Assembly: GCA_026120185.1 (NCBI GenBank)
Contig: JANUWF010003366.1
Location: 2,170,001 to 2,234,000 of the forward strand
Length of the DNA stretch: 64,000 nt
Reading direction: 5' to 3'
Origin: Voacanga thouarsii
Taxonomy: Eukaryota; Streptophyta; Magnoliopsida; Gentianales; Apocynaceae
Position numbers and translations under genes: made by a program. Under the pieces are notes generated by a model. The model saw nothing but the letters and a program-made list of their open reading frames with translations, did no database searches and was not told where the DNA came from. This document shows positions 22,141-35,794 of the stretch, one piece after another; the stretch's first letter is position 1, and each line of letters starts with the position of its first letter.

Positions 22141-23057
22141 GTGGAATTACCACGAGCTGAAAGAGAAGGGAGGAAATTGGAAATATTGAGTCATGAAGAA
22201 CCAATAACTCTATATCAGATGCTATTGCAAAGAAGTAAAGGTGGAAAATTATCATATGGAAGCCAAAAAATGGTGGCATCGCATTACGGAGTCTCAATAC
22301 GTACTGTTCAATGTATTTGGAATAAAGCAATAAACAATTCCTTTGCTGATGTGTCTATGAAAAAGAAAATAAATTGTGGTCGTAAGAGAATTTAGTTTGA
22401 TGTGGATAGTTTCCGTAATGTCCCCTTACAAAAACAGACCACTCTTCGGTCTATTTCATTTGAGATAAACATGAACAAGACTACAATAAGTAATCTCCTT
22501 AAAGAAGGTGCTATCTGACGACATTCAAATGCTCTTAGGTTTGCACTGACGGAAGAGAATAAAAGTTCTCGACTAAGATTCTATGTATCAATGCTTGAAC
22601 AAAATAACATTCCACATGATCCAATTTTCAAATATATGTACAACATTATTCACATAGAAGAGAAGTGGTTTCATATGACCAAAAAGTCCGAGAAGTACTA
22701 CCTGCTACCTGATGAAGAAGATCCAGTGCGCTCAGTCAAATGCAAAAATTTCAGTGGAAAGGTTATGTTTTTGGCAGTAGTAGCTTGCCCAAGTTTGATG
22801 TAGAAGGGGATGTGATTTTTTAAGGAAAAATTGGACTATTCCCTTTTGTCACAAAAGAGCGAGCTCAAAGGAGTAGCTTTAATTGAGTTGCAGGCATGCT
22901 AGAGATCAAAGTGATGACTTCAATAAAAAGTGAAGATATAAGATCAATTTTGATTGAAAAAGTCTTGCCTTCCATTAAGGAAAAATGGCCAAGGGAAGAC
23001 TTAAGAAATCCAATCTTCATTCAACAGGATAACGCAAGAACACCAATTAATCCTAAT
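22141..23057 (+). pseudogene. mariner-like transposase, N-terminal and first catalytic part
   Basis: Two helix-turn-helix regions are visible (MVASHYGVSIRTVQCIWNKA and the stretch around SFEINMNKTTISNLL). They are followed by HSNALRFALTEENKSSRLRF, the block NIIHIEEKWFHMTKKSEKYY and FIQQDNAR. This is the plant mariner (DD39D) layout. In the first catalytic block the usual Asp of HIDEKWF is Glu here. Stops at 22393 (TAG for CAG) and 22516 (TGA for CGA) and a frameshift near 22800 disable it. The gene is cut at 23057 by the chromovirus. Confidence 0.85.
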
Positions 23058-23261
23058 TGTGACACCACACCCTAAATGCCCCTAGAAATAGAGAAATATA
23101 TGGCCCATATAGCATGAGCATTTTTGAATATGGACATATTTAGCATGATATGAATAAATTTGCTTGAGTATGATTGTTGAAGAATTGTTGTGCTTTGGTG
23201 ATGTTTAATAAATCGCTATTTGAAATAATGATTTATAGAATATTCAAGCATTAATTAATTG

Positions 23262-23264
<3 letters not shown>

Positions 23265-23295
<31 letters not shown>
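23265..23295. repeat. (AT)n microsatellite
   Basis: About 15 AT units inside the 5' LTR. The 3' LTR has an AAAT-type repeat at the same place (31220-31240). Confidence 0.9.
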
Positions 23296-23297
<2 letters not shown>

Positions 23298-25039
23298 AAA
23301 ATATAGCTAATTCTAAATTGCATAGTTAATTATTGAGTAACAGTTAATTAAAATAATTTAAGTAACTATTTATTAATTGTTAAATAATCACGTATTTATA
23401 TATATTTGTGCATTTGCTATATATTTACTAAACGCTCATTATACGTTTATTTTATTTATTTATTTACTTGTGTATTAATTTTAGGTAGTATTTAAATATT
23501 AGACTAGCAAGACTTTCTTCTTCTTTTATTTTATTTGGAGAGAAATTAATTTTTTTAAAATTAAATATTTATTCTAGCTAGGAGAATCTTTTGAGGGAAT
23601 TATTAGGCTTCTAGAAGCCTAGTAGCTGCCTCTTAGGAGAAGCAAAAGGGGGAAAACACAATTCTTGTGTATTTGAAAACTTATCTTGAAGGGGATTTAT
23701 TATTTCCAATCCTTTAATACTTAAGAAAAATTGGAGAATATTCCTATCCTATTCCCACTCCTATGTGCCGCCACCTAACTCTCCAAATCCCATAGGATTA
23801 TGATTAATTAATTAAAGAAAGTTTTTTATTAGATAAAACATAGAGAAGAATAGGATTTTCCTTAATTCTTTTTCTATTTCCTAAACCTAACATAATTCAC
23901 CTATAAAACCCAATTAAATCATATTTTTGAGCCCTAATTCACCCTAGCAGCTGTCTCTCCCTCTCTCTCTCCTCCTCACACGAAATTCCTTATTTCTTTA
24001 GCTAAAGTTTAATTAATATATTGCTTACGGAGAAATTCTGCACAAGAACACAACTTTGAAGCACTATTCCTAGATTGATTTCTTGACATTCTTGGTGGAA
24101 ACAAAGGCTAGAAGACACCCATTATTTCCAATTAGGTTGTTTGAGTTAGACGTAACAAGAGGTAATGATAGAGTTGGCTCTTTCTGTTGATTTTCTTGAT
24201 TGCTGCCATAATAGAGGAAAATTAGGGTTTTTAGGTTTTAAAATTTGTAACATGTGCTCTTTGATTGAGAATTTATGATTGTTATCTAAGCATGCTTAGA
24301 TTGTGAAAAAGAAATCACCTTTCTAAAGATTTTATGAAAAGAAAACACTTTTGCCATTTATTCTTGAAATCTGGAAATTCTGTGATTATGTGCTAGTTGT
24401 AGGTTTTATTTCAAAATAAAATATAAAAATAAATTATTGTTGCGAGGCCTTTTGATATTGTGATCTATACATATTTAGGATGTATTTTATGCTAGAGATC
24501 GTGCAAGAAAACCCTGCAATAAAACCCAGTAATTTTCGAAAAAACTAAAGGGACAGAGTACCCTATTTTTGCTATATGGTTAGATTGATGCTGTTATTTT
24601 TTGGTGATAAAGTCCAAATTTGGGAAAGCTAAAAACATAGAAAATGTATGTTTATGTGTGTAGGTATTAATTGTAAAATTTTAGAATTTTCTGATGATGG
24701 AATTAAAAGTTATGAAATTTTATTTTAAGCTATCTGTGCTGGACATATTACTATTGTAACAAAACATAAATTAGTAAGCATAATTAAGGCCTGATTTTTG
24801 TGTAAGACCACTTGTATTTTGTTCTATATGTGTTTAGGTATTTCTTTGTAAAAATTAAGGTCAATCCGAAGTGCCTTCTCATGTATTATGCTAATATAAA
24901 AAAGTGTCACTCAAGTTGGAAATTGTTTTCAACTTAGGAAATTTTAAGGAAACTTCTATTATTAATTTATATGTGTGGCTTATGTGGAATAATTATGTAT
25001 CTCAACACTAGGATGTAATAGTGGATTTAATGACATCAA

Positions 25040-25165
<126 letters not shown>

Positions 25166-26826
25166 CATCCCTAATATTATTAATATTGTCATAGTTATCA
25201 TTATTATTAATATTTAATACTCTCATACTCATTAATTAATATATCTCCTCAATTATTTATTTTTGTATTATTACGAACAAACAGTACTTTAATTAGCTAA
25301 ACAAGTAATTAAATAATGATCTATTTACTTAGTTTTTTGGTTACTTAATGTTTTTACACATTAACTAACCTATTTATTTAATTGTTATTTACTTTCACGA
25401 GCAATCTTTATTTTAATTAATTAATTAATTATTTATTTATATAATTATATAGTTACTCAGTCGTTTGTCCACTTATCTATATGTGAGCTTATCATTTATT
25501 TAGTAATTGACATAGTATACTTTAAATTGTTAGTATGCAATATTTCATGTTTAGATAGTTATGTTTGAAATAGAGTTGATAGTTGGTCTGTATTATGTGA
25601 TGACTCGATATTAGAAGTTGAGCTAGTTTTGGATACTACGTCAATATAAGGGTTATGGGGAAGTTTGTGACATTCTCTTTGTATTTTCTCTAAACGGGGT
25701 TAGGACACATTGATCAGGTCATCGAAAGGATATAATATTTGTGCAACAAACAGCTCAGGTAAGTTCTTGTATTAAAACTGTTTGTGAAACAATGCAAGTG
25801 CAAGTTGTCAAATGTCATGTTTTATTGTGATAAAATGTTCAGAATGGCTAGATTTCTTACTTTATTTCTATTCACGCACTGATTTCTTAAATCAAAGGAT
25901 TTTCAAAACGATTCACTTAGTTTTTCACACTAAATGTGTTGAACAAGGTTTCCCAAGTCATGCTGGATATTTTCTTTTTTGCTACTATTTGATGCTAATG
26001 AGTTTCTTTGTTGTAGAATCATTAAATACTCAATAAGAGTAGGCTACTAGCACTAGCCTAAGAAGAAGTGAGTTAGCTTCCCGGTAGGTGGCCATCTCCG
26101 AGAGGTGAACTCGATCTTGATTAGGCGATAATGCCAGTGAGTTAGGCCGGTCTGAGCTAGTGACCAGTTCCAAGTGAAACTGTCTTTTTTTCTCGGAATG
26201 GACAACTGGAAGTTATACGGGTCTGGGAGAAGGAGGAGTATCCCTACCTTGGGCCGATCACCCACAGTGCTGTAATGCAGGGTTTCACAGTACAGGGTCA
26301 TGATGCAGGGTTTCATGACTCAGGGCTATGGTGCAAGGTTTCATAGTCCACGTTATTGTTGAGTGGTTGATTTCCTTGTAAGAAAGTTATTTATTGAGAA
26401 TGGAAATTGAAAATGCCACTCTTGTATTTAAAATTGTAGACTTTGATTGCTATTGCACTTTTGGTATTTAAAAATTGCATATCACGAAATTGCTTCAAAT
26501 GTACACTCTCACACACATAGAACTTTTTGGAAATTTTATTTCTCACAATTTTGGTGCATGTTTTCAGGTCATGAGCACTACTGACAAGGTCGAGGTTAGA
26601 GTCTTGTACTTAACATTTTAGTTGGTTTTGCTTAGAGACAATGCTTTATTATCATTTGTTTTTTAGACTCTGGTTGAGCTTTACATTAGCTATATTACGG
26701 TTAAGTTTTATTTGAGGTATTATTTTGAATAAGTTATTTATTTATCTCATTATAAAGATCCTTTGTCCTTCAAACGAGGCGACATTTCTGCTCCTTTTGG
26801 TGCACGTAGGTAGCAGGTGTTACAAA

Positions 26827-26839
26827 TGGTATCAGGAAC
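26827..26839 (+). other. primer-binding site, initiator-Met type
   Basis: TGGTATCAGGAAC lies two bases after the LTR end at 26824. This is complementary to a tRNA-iMet 3' end with small differences. Confidence 0.8.
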
Positions 26840-29800
26840 TAGGTTTAGGCAGTTACCTTAATTTAATAGATTTAGAATTTTAAGTTTTATGATTTTTTCT
26901 AAACTAATCATATTCTGTGTGAATAAGGTTGTTAGAATGTATAAGACTGCCCGTAGAGCATGGCCCTCGTGAAGCCCCGCACTCGTTATAACTCGGGCAC
27001 TTGTTGATATGTATGAATTGAATGGTAGTAGTAACTTAGAAATTAAAACTTGAAAGTTAAACCGATAGCCCAGGATGATGAACATGAATAGTTAAGTTTC
27101 AAGGAGTGTAAGACTGAAGTTAAGAGCATGGTTAGAGGTTTTTTTTATATTATTATTAATAAAATAGATTCTAGATTGTGGAATCTAGAATTGTTAGTTA
27201 AATTTATGTTAAGGTGAGCCTAAGGATTAAGTATTACCTTTAAATTAAAGGATTTAGAATTTAAGAACTACTATGGTTATCTGTGTTTAAGCCATTTTGT
27301 TGGTGATTTGAACTTGAAAATCTTGCTACATGTTGATAAGTTGATATGGGAAGAAATTTCATCCTTGTGTATTGTAATGATGGTAACATTGATAAGGTTG
27401 TAAGAGAAAGTCTATGTTGACAAGAACACTTAGATATTTTGAAGAATGTGATAAATTCGCTTATGTGAGATTCTTTAAGTATAAGAGGACTATACGTGAT
27501 GAGGAGGCAAACAATCTTGATACTCATTTTAGTATTCCGATTTTGACTATCCTAGTTCTAATTTGATGGATGAGACTATATTATGATGATGGGTGCTTAG
27601 AAAGGTGATTATTGCTAGGATTTAGTATTTTGATATATGTGTTTTACAGATTTGTGATTTTCTGTTATGCCTGCTAATTATGTGTGAATAGTGGGATATT
27701 ATCTAAAATGCCCTATGATTACGTGTGGTGCATATTATATGAAATATCTATGCAGTATCTTTATATGTCTTTTATCTAACTAAGTATGCAATATGAATTT
27801 ACTTGTTTTAGTACATAGCATATTTGCACTTTAATTTTTGGGCTAGAATAATTGAGTTGACGAGGGGTATTTAGATATTGCGTGTGAGTCGAATTTAGAG
27901 AAGCGATGATTATGAAAAGTAGATACCACTTACAGTTGTACTACTATAATGGATGCAACCACACCAATGAAGGATGACTTTAGGAATGATTCTGAAGATG
28001 CGAAAATTCCATGCTAAAAGGCCGATAGAGCAACAATGGAAGAATAATGGGAAACATGTAAGGATTACTTTGACATAAGTTACTCCAAATTTGGTAATAT
28101 GCTATCGCTGCAGGAGGAGGAAACAAAGGAGTTGAACTAGGGATGCTTCAAACGTGTAGATTCTACACATCTAATGGAGACTTGGTCGAGACTACCTTGG
28201 TTTAAATAAGGAAACTACACTCCACCATCACTTACGACTAATTGAAGAAATGCAACTAGAGTTGATGCAGTCAACAACCTAATACTGCAAAAGAATACTC
28301 AAGTGCTCACTTTGGAACAAAGAAAACTTGGGATATCTATTTTGGCCTATAGTTGCGTTCCCAGGTCTGTTAGCACGAGACGAATACGACAACTAAGTAG
28401 TTAGCTATGGGTGCTACAAGGCCTATAGTTATGGTCTTGGGAGTCAATGCAATTCTCAAACGTCACGAGGATAAGAAGATTCTTATGATTGGAGGATTAT
28501 TATTTCTTTCATTAGAGGAATTGCGATCCTTACGTCACCTCTGATTTGACCACATGGAGATGTACATTGCAACTGTAAAAGAAGAAGAATGAGAAGAATT
28601 TCCAAGAGCCTAAGAGAATATCAAAGTTTACACTTGTCGTACCTTAGGCGCAATACATCGATGCATCAAATCAAGAAGGAAAAACTGTGTTGGTGAATTC
28701 CTATGGTGGTGATCCAATCTAACTTAATCTCGCCTCTTTACTCTTTCTTCTAAGTTTTCTCATGCAAATTATATGCTTTCATTTATCGTTGTTGTTATGA
28801 GCTTTCTTTTAAGATTTGATTATAGAAGGCCACCTTAGCTACTTCACTTATTGTTAGAAAATTACTCTTTATCAAATACATCTACATTGTACCTAATTCC
28901 TTTATATCACTTACATGTTGACTGTCTATTCCTTGTTTCATTGGGCTTATTCCATCTATGTCTTACTCTTCGTTCTTTTGACTTGCACACTTTATTATAT
29001 GCTTTCTCTTTCGAGCTATTTTTTACCAACTCTTTTCTTCTCCATTTGTTGTGAATTTTCTTCTAAAAATTTAGTTGATTAAATCAACCTTTGCTACTCT
29101 AGTTAATGTTTGCAATTATTATTCATCGAACTTTTCAACCATCTTCTAAACGCTTTTTATGTTACCTCTATAATGACTTTCTATTTTTGCTCCATTGAAT
29201 TTAGTCCATTCATTTCATGTTTTATTTCATTCCTTTAAGTTAATACATGTTGATTTGTGTCTTCTTTAGTTAACCCCTCTTATCATTGAAATCCTAATGT
29301 CAGCGTCTTTACATATCTTTCATGCTTTTATTTTTGTAATTCTCTATGATACTCAAAACGTTCTTTTCTTTGTCAAATGATATTAATTTGATATGCTTCT
29401 CTCTACCCAATGTCTCATGTTATTCCTTGTAAATCTTCTATTAACGGTTGTGCATTCAAGGAACTTTCTTTATCACTCAACAGAAGTGTTCGATTATTCT
29501 TAATTATAATACTTTCATCGCGACAATCAATTGTTATAATCACTTAATTCTTTATTTTCTTGTAGTTCTTATTATTGCACAAAACTTTCTTCTTTCTTCT
29601 TTCTTCTTCAAGTAATATTGCTTTCATGTGCTTATTTTTGTGCTAAACATCTTCTTTAAAATTTAGCTATTATATTAAGACCTGAATATCCAAGAACTTC
29701 TCTTATTCAATCATCGGAAATATTCAATTCTTGTCAACCACAGTAAAATTCTTTAACAATCAATTATTTCAATGTTATCATTTTACTCATTTATGTTTCC

Positions 29801-30466
29801 TTAAATTATTAAATATCTCATGGCTTTAAATTTGGTCTACTCTTCATTCTTATATTCTCTTCGAACTCATATTATTCCCTTCGAACTCATAAATTTGCCT
29901 TTAGAAATAGCATGTGCGGGAGATTGAGACTATAACTTATGTTTCACGACGAAACTTTAGTCACACGACATCGACTATTCTGCTTATCATTTAAAGCTAG
30001 TAACAGTCATATCTATCTTAAAGAAAAGAAGACATACCAGATATTATGGATCATAAAACCCTAAAGCTTGACTTTACTTAATGAGAGTTGTATTTGAAGC
30101 AACAGAGATTTGTTAGAAAAATGTGAGAATGGCGTTGAGCTAAAATGAGGAATCATGAATGCTCGACTAAATAATTGAGAATTTCAAGCCTTCAATGCAA
30201 AGGAAGTGGAAGGGAGAAATCAAAACTTCAGAATAGATGATAATAAAGTGATGCATTCTCGTGAACAATTGAACGTGCATAATTTCTTGTTTAGGATAGC
30301 TTCAGCTTGCCAAATCTAATATACACGATTCTTCTTTTCAGAATTCGAGAGACCTTAAATCTAAAAATTTAGCCGCCATCACCTTTTCATTTCTTAAGCC
30401 CTTGGTCTCTCCTTTTTCCTTAATGCCATTAACTTCTTTCCTTTTAATTAAAAAAAAAAAATAATA

Positions 30467-30517
<51 letters not shown>

Positions 30518-30560
30518 TAACCCTCGTTCTTGGAGGAAAGAATCAACCCTCAGATTTTCT
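26840..30560 (+). pseudogene. degenerate internal region of the chromovirus
   Basis: Where gag, protease, RT and RNase H should be there is only AT-rich, stop-filled sequence. Faint gag-like traces occur around 27900-28700, including a decayed Cys/His stretch near 28635-28665, but no domain can be assigned. The whole internal part (26825-31003, 4.2 kb) is shorter than an autonomous element needs. Confidence 0.5.
30461..30517. repeat. (ATG)n microsatellite
   Basis: An A-rich run is followed by about 17 GAT/ATG units inside the degenerate internal region. Confidence 0.9.
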
Positions 30561-30960
30561 TGAGGATTTTAGACACTACTTTGCGAATAGAAACGCCGAC
30601 CATTTTGTCGTCTTGAAGTTTATCACTATAGTACATCCTCAGGATGATAGACAATCTGAGAGAGTAATTCAGATTCTAAAAGACATGTTAAGGGCGTGTG
30701 TTTTGGACTTTGGAGATAAGTGGATAGATTGTATACCCTATGTAAAGTATGTATTTAATGAGGAATCATTGATTCTACAATCCAATTTGAGGTATGTCGA
30801 GAAGTAGGTAAAGATTTTTGACAGAAGTATTAAGATGCTTTGAAATAAGCAGATTCCTAAGGTGAAGGTTTTGTGGGATCGTTATGGTACACAAGATGCT
30901 ACTTGGGAAATTGAGGAATGGATGAGGCGAAAATATCTAAAAATATTTTAAGGTATGACA
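30560..30960 (+). pseudogene. chromovirus integrase C-terminal remnant
   Basis: Reads VHPQDDRQSERVIQILKDML and RACVLDFGDKWIDCIPY, the end of the integrase core (normally HPQTDGQSER). After an apparent deletion it jumps to the polyprotein tail: NLRYVEK, stop, VKIFDRSIK, KVKVLWDRYG, ATWEIEEWMRRKY, ending before the polypurine tract. The tail resembles the one at 55288-55810, so the two belong to related families. Confidence 0.85.
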
Positions 30961-30989
30961 TAGTAGGAATTTCGGGGGCGAAATTCTCT

Positions 30990-31003
30990 TAAGAGAGGGA
31001 GAA
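30990..31003 (+). other. polypurine tract of the chromovirus
   Basis: TAAGAGAGGGAGAA directly before the 3' LTR start TGTGACACCCC at 31004. Confidence 0.82.
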
Positions 31004-32924
31004 TGTGACACCCCAACCTAAATGCCCGTAGAAATGGAGAAATATATAGCCCATATAGCATGAGCATTTTTGAATGTAGATATTTAGCATGACATAAATA
31101 AATTTGCTTGAGTATGATTGTGGAACAATTATTATGCTTTGGTGATATTTAATAAATTGCTATTTGAAATAATGATTTATAGAATATTATAGCATTAAAC
31201 TATTAATTGGGGAAATAAATAAATAAATAAATATATAAGAAAATATAGCTAACTCTAAATTGCATATTTAATTATTGAGTAACGGTTAACTAAAATAATT
31301 TAAGTAACTATTTATTAATTATTAAATAATCACGCATTTTATATATTTAAAATATATTTGTGTACTTGCTATACATTTACTAAACGCTCATTTTATTTAT
31401 TTATTTACTTGTGTATTAATTTTAGGTAGTATTTAAATATTAGACTAGAAAGACTTTCTTCTTATTTTATTTTATTTGGAGAGAAATTGATTTTTTTAAA
31501 TTAAATATTTATTCTAACTAGGAGAATATTTTGAGGGAATTATTAGGCTTCTAGAATCCTAGTAGCTACCTTTTAGGAGAAGGAAAAGGGGAAAAACCCA
31601 ATTCTTGTGTATTTGAAAACTTATCTTGAAGGGGATTTATTATTTCCAATCCTTTAATACTTAGAAAAAATTGGAGAATATTCCTATCCTCTCTCCACTC
31701 CTATGTGCCGCCACCTAACTCTCCAAATTCCATAGGATTATGATTAATTAATTAAAGAAAGTTTTTTTATTAGATAAAACCTAGAAAAAAATTAGGATTT
31801 TTCTTATTTTTTTATATTTCCTAAACCTAACATAATTCACCTATAAAACCCAATTAAATCAAATTTTTGAGCCCTAATTCACCCTACAGCCATCTTTCCC
31901 TCTCTCTCTCTCTCCCCCTCACACGAAATTCCTTCTTTCGTTAGCTAAAGTTTAATTAATGTATTGTTTACGGAGAAATTTTGCACAAGAACACAACTTT
32001 GAAGCACCATTTCTAGATTGATTTCTTGACATTCTTGGCGGAAAAGAAGGCCAGAAGACACCCATTATTTCCTCTCAGGTTGTTTGAGTTAGACGCAACA
32101 AGAGGTAATGACAGAATTGGCTCTTTCTGTTGATTTTCTTGATTGTTGCCATAATAGAGGAAAATTAGGGTTTTTAGGTTTTAAAATTTGTAACATGCAT
32201 TATTTGATTGAGAATTTATGATTGTTATCTGAGCATGCTTAGATTGTGTAAAAGAAACCACATTTCTAAAGATTTTATGAAAATAAAACACTTTTTACCA
32301 TTTATTCTTGAAATCTGGAAATTCTGCGATTATTCGCTAGTTGTAGGTTTTATTTCGAAATAAAATAGCAAAATAAATTATTGTAGCAAGGTCTTTTGAT
32401 ATTGTGATCTAGACATGTTTAGAATGTATTTTATTCTAGAGATCATGCAAGAAAACCCTGCAATAAAACCCAGTAATTTTTGAAAAAATTGAAGGGATAT
32501 AGTACCCTGTTTTTGCTGTACAATCAAGTTGATACTGTTATTTTCTGGTGAAAAGGTCTGAACTTGGGAAAGGTAAAAATAGATAAAACATATTTTTATA
32601 TGTTTAGATGTTAATTGTAAAATTTCAGAATTTTTCGACCAGGGAATTAAACATTACGAATTTTTCTTTCAAACTGGTCTGTGCTGGGCAGATTACTACT
32701 GTAGCAAAAAATAAATTAGTAACCATAATTAAGGCCTGATTTTTGTGTAAATCCATTTTTATTATATTCTATATGTGTTTGGGTATGTATCTGTAAAAAT
32801 TGAGGTCAATCCGAAGTGCTTTCCCATGTATTATACTAATAGGAAAAAGTGTCACTCAAGCTGAAAATTGTTTTCAACTTAGGAAATTTTAAGGAAACTT
32901 CTATTATTAATTTATATGTGTGCT

Positions 32925-34298
32925 TGATGCGTAAATTTTGGGTGTATAAAAATTATCAAATTTAAATCCATCCATTAGTTAAGTTTTAATTAAAATATTA
33001 ATATCAAAATACACATACAGTATACTCATCGCAAATATAGTATAGGGAATTAACGAGTAACAATCCTCAAAGAAACAAGTACACATTAGTTACTTTTCAT
33101 TTATTATTTAATCGACCCAAATAAAGTGATAAAATAATAAAAAAATAAAAGAATATATACAACTCAAGGATGTGAAAATATGCAATTTAGACAAAAACTT
33201 CGGAAATCATGATAATGAATCACTTAGCCAACATCACAATCAATTATTATCTTGGATTCATCAAGGATTTAAAATAGATCCACTTCGTTTGCAATCTATG
33301 AAATCACTATCTTCTAGTTAAATTAGTGAACATGTTCTATCTCAACCAATTTACCCAAAAAATGCATTAAAATCTATCCTCATATAAACCTCTATATTCT
33401 AGGTGATTTAAAATATAAAATTAATCAATGAATCCATATTCTAGCAATCATCAATCAACCTTTGATTACCTATGTTCCAGACAATTAACTCATTTTTTAA
33501 GCAAGTTAAGAGATAACAAATATGAAATTAATTAATTTAAGTCATTATCAACCCTTTTTTCAAGCAAGTTAATAACAAAAATAAATCAACTAACTCCGTA
33601 AGCAAAATAAGTAATCAAATATAAAAAATAACAATCAATTGATCAAAAGGCTACATTACTTAATAAATCATGAATTCCAAAAACAATGTCAAATTACAAT
33701 GGAAATATTAAATACATAATTGTTTAAGAAAAAGAAAATGAAGGTAAAAGAAAGTACTCATAGACAAGCTTCATTTTTCTTCTTTGAAGACTCTCTTGAA
33801 CAACTCTCCTTGAATGGTGAATCTCTCGTTTTTGAGTGATTGGAATTTTGATCTTGGATTCACTTCTCATCTCTTGTGTTTTCTCTTGGTTTTATAAGCT
33901 TCTTTGATGCCAAATCCATTGCTTGAGGAGTTTTGGCCAAATTCGTGCACAGAATTTTTATGCTCCAGAGCGGACCTGACTGGAGCGGACCTGCGTCGGG
34001 TCCTTTCGACCTACCTGACGCCAGGTATTTTCTATTTTTTCCTGAGTTTTTGCTCTATTTTCATTGATTGGACCAGAATGGACCTAGTGCTTGGTCCACT
34101 TGTTAGACTTGGCGCTAGGTGTGTGCTGAAAAATTCTTCTTTTTGCTCGAAATTAACTTAAATCTACACAAATTTGTTAAAAATACTTTTCACAAGCAAA
34201 ATGTCAAATAGGAAGGAATGTGCCTAGTTTTTACATCAAAAGTATCTCAAAACAACCTTAAATAACTAGGATAATAGTGATGATTTTAGCCTCTATCA
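32925..34298 (-). repeat. 3' LTR of the non-autonomous element
   Basis: 1374 bp, similar throughout to 37067-38468. It includes a GC-richer patch at 33960-34120 with repeated GGACCT and GGTCC motifs. Confidence 0.88.
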
Positions 34299-35790
34299 AT
34301 TCCTCTACACTTGAACTTTTGCTTGTTTTCAAGCAAAACACTTTAAGCCAAGAAAATCATCAAGAAAACACAAAAGCTTTTACTCTTCCAAACATTTTGA
34401 AACATAGCATGGATTATAATTTCCTTTCAAACTTTAGATAAAACTCTTGTCATTCATCAAACCATTTGAAAACAATTTAAACCTTGAAACATTTGACAAG
34501 ACATCACAAAACTCTTGAAGTCAAATTAATCAAGTTCATACCTTAATCTAAGAAAATTATTTCACCCTTCAAGTAAAAAAATAAAGAATATGAATCACAC
34601 AAGTTAAATTATCTACCAACTCAAGCATTATAAATCCAAAAAAATTGCATAACTTAAGTAATGATGTAAGGAAAGCACTCCAATTTTTGTTCTCTTAATT
34701 TTTTTAATGACTTAAGGAATTGATAGCCTCAAGTGCATGGATTTTTTTTCACACACCGTATTGACCCCCTTTTAGTCATCACTCATAATTTTTTCAACAT
34801 TTTCCCTCTTTTTTGCTCTTGGAAATTCATAGCATCAAGAAAGTGGATTTCTCTTTACTATCTATATTGGCCCCCATAATCAAGCAAAAATAATATTTTC
34901 TCATCTTGAAAGAGGAAAAAACAATCGACTCCTTTTTTCAATTCTTCAACTCACAAGAATTTTTCACAATTTACCACAATCTTTCCACTTAAAGATCTTT
35001 TATCTCCTTACATTCCTTATCACAACTCAAAGCTAAATAAGGTTTAAACTCATAATACAAGAGTTAGTCAATAACTTTTCCCACATTTATCATATTCTCC
35101 ATATTCAAATTAGATGAGTCAAATAATATTCAAATACCAATGCATAAACAAGATTAATCCAAATTCACAAGTCTTGAAAAATATCCTATCTAATAAACCA
35201 ATTTCATAAAAATTCACCAAATGAATGACAAAACTCATATCCAAGTAAGAAAAAAAAAAAAAAAATTACAACCTTGCTAAACAATGAAAACCCACAAAAA
35301 TGTGTTTGGAAAAATTTTCAGACAAATTGATCCAGAATTTTAAACAAAATTATTTTATATAAAAAAAACACCAAGAAAATTGATAAAAACTTGGACAAAG
35401 AATATCACTGAACCACTTCCTCACATTTAAACTGGACAATGTCCTCATTGGCCAAAAATTAACACAAGAAAATGTCTCTAAAGGGACCAAAAATAATAAA
35501 AGGAAGGATAAAGTTAAGCAATACTCCCCAAGTGCAATGATACTCCAACAAATATTAAAACTTGGAGAAGAATAGAAGAGCTTGTTCAAGAAGACTTTAT
35601 TCAAACCTACAAAAGAAAATCCAAATAAAAGCACAAGGAAAATAATAACAAAATAAAGACACACCTAAAAAAAAGAAAACAAACTAAAAAAAAGTGCTAA
35701 TAAAAATCCTAAGAAAATAAATAAAGATACGACTCACTCCTTCACACTTAAGATGGAAAATATTTTCCTTATTTAGGAGAGGAAAATAAA
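34299..35790 (-). other. noncoding internal region of the non-autonomous element
   Basis: AT-rich, with long pyrimidine and purine runs and no convincing reading frame. On the minus strand a purine-rich TGTAGAGGAA lies next to the LTR at 34299-34312 and is the likely polypurine tract. Confidence 0.6.
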
Positions 35791-35794
35791 ACCC

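Noticed and set aside
26025..26350. Regular array of GTTTCATA/CAGGG words suggesting a CRISPR-like or satellite array
   Set aside because: It is part of the chromovirus LTR; the same words occur at the matching place in the 3' LTR (39470-39780), with only a few short imperfect repeats.
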